Assembly (NCBI RefSeq): GCF_037974355.1
Contig: NZ_CP150235.1
Location: 4,588,001-4,652,000 of the forward strand
Direction of reading: 5' to 3'
Source of the DNA: Paenibacillus sp. FSL R5-0517
GTDB lineage: Bacteria > Bacillota > Bacilli > Paenibacillales > Paenibacillaceae
DNA: 64,000 nucleotides
Positions within the stretch are counted from its first letter, which is position 1, and each line of letters starts with the position of its first letter. Both the position numbers and the translations under genes were made by a program. Of this stretch, positions 63,437 to 64,000 are shown piece by piece. The notes under the pieces were generated by a model that worked only from the letters and a program-made list of their open reading frames with translations, had not been told where the DNA came from and searched no databases.

Positions 63437-63566
63437 GTATTCAAAAAAGGGATTCTTGAATACACTCATGAACATGTGAATGGCCGCCGCATGGCGCTTC
63501 GCAGGTACGAATTCCAGATTAGCCTGAGCCAAAGCGGCGGTATTCCCTGTTACCTTATCAATCAGA

Positions 63567-63647
63567 TCAGTTCTTTTGAAACGTATTAAGAATCGCCTTT
63601 ACAAACCCTCCCAAAAACTTCGGCAGTTTGAATGTGTAAAATTTCAT
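63567..63647 (-). CDS. spoVM: Stage V sporulation protein M
   Basis: 26 residues, MKFYTFKLPKFLGGFVKAIL plus NTFQKN, very close to Bacillus SpoVM (same start MKFYT, same KLPKFLGG). An amphipathic helix that recognises the convex forespore membrane and anchors the spore coat through SpoIVA. GGGAGGG precedes the ATG. The position beside rpmB is the Bacillus order. It is too short for ordinary gene callers. Confidence 0.93.
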   Translation of the reverse strand: MKFYTFKLPKFLGGFVKAILNTFQKN

Positions 63648-63719
63648 AATTCACCCTCCCCATCATGCTCATGCGTCCGCCGTATCCTATGCTTCAGGCC
63701 TTCTTTACCTCAAACACGA

Positions 63720-63754
63720 CAAAAAAGGCTACATGAGAAACCTGCTCATGTAAC
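63720..63754 (-). terminator. Terminator of the membrane protein at the right edge
   Basis: Minus strand TACATGAG...CTCATGTA with TTTTTTG after it. Confidence 0.7.
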
Positions 63755-63814
63755 CATATTTATGCGGAACCATCGATCCCTATTCCACAATGACAAGCCC
63801 GAAGATCAGGTCAT

Positions 63815-64000
63815 TTACGTTTGGGTAGGAATATATTGATAGGCAGCGATCATGAAAACACTCATTAGATAATACAGTATGCCGAAGATAACAAAAGTAA
63901 CCCGATGTCCCGTACGATCAAATTTGCGGAAATACATAATAACAACACCCACCCCGATCAATGACGTAATGGCATTATACGGGGACTGAATAACCGCAAA
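63815..64000 (-). CDS. Membrane protein, C-terminal part (runs off right edge)
   Basis: The last 61 codons read FAVIQSPYNAITSLIGVGVVI, then MYFRKFDRTGH and a second hydrophobic stretch FVIFGILYYLMSVFMIAAYQY, ending IPTQT. At least two membrane segments. The family cannot be fixed from the fragment. Confidence 0.75.
   Translation of the reverse strand, partial: FAVIQSPYNAITSLIGVGVVIMYFRKFDRTGHRVTFVIFGILYYLMSVFMIAAYQYIPTQT

Overview
The window is a piece of a low-to-mid GC, Gram-positive, spore-forming chromosome, most probably Paenibacillus. The evidence is a 26-residue SpoVM gene next to rpmB, a SpoVIF-like gene, yloV/degV/recG in Bacillales-like order, a Bacillus-type LexA box, lipoprotein and Sec signals of Gram-positive type, and a dispersed intergenic hairpin family of a kind I associate with Paenibacillus. 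No rRNA, tRNA, CRISPR array or intact insertion sequence was seen.

Layout. 1-5.4 kb: YitT-type membrane protein (cut by the edge), a TIR-domain protein with a GAF-like tail coupled to a small basic protein, a YhjD-like protein with an in-frame TGA, and a cysteine synthase. 5.4-11.4 kb: DinG-type helicase, catalase, family 9 pectate lyase. 11.4-30.5 kb is an accessory, conflict-rich region. It holds a WXG100 nuclease-type toxin with its immunity gene, a YolA-like secreted protein, and a secreted Rhs toxin locus (nine-repeat 1102-residue protein, 1564-residue Rhs with a PD-(D/E)XK-like tip, immunity gene) with relics of a second Rhs tip and immunity gene downstream. It also holds a tandem 2.24-kb duplication of [small membrane protein - SPFH protein - yaaA] in which each copy has lost a different gene.

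30.7-39.6 kb: SleB-like cell wall hydrolase, NiaP-like transporter, a three-gene sugar ABC importer without ATPase, an SsuD-like flavin monooxygenase and a divergent AraC regulator. 39.7-48.1 kb: a six-gene minus-strand cluster (family A glycosidase-like membrane protein, HEAT protein, processive GT2 synthase, degenerate GGDEF plus receiver with Glu in place of the phospho-acceptor Asp, UDP-sugar dehydrogenase, second TIM-barrel hydrolase). It looks like a synthase-dependent exopolysaccharide system that I cannot match to a named one.

48.9-64 kb: SOS-type uvrX-yolD pair behind a LexA box, glutaminase, GNAT acetyltransferase, a YhjX-type transporter downstream of a LytS/LytTR two-component pair (like E. 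coli YpdAB-YhjX, with a matching direct repeat), then spoVIF, recG, degV, yloV/fakA, rpmB, spoVM and the end of another membrane protein.

The most interesting material is the EPS-like cluster with its pseudo-receiver, the Rhs locus with its repeat-protein partner and relics, the reciprocal decay of the SPFH/yaaA duplication, the orphan TIR-GAF unit, the YpdB-like direct repeat and the five-copy hairpin family.
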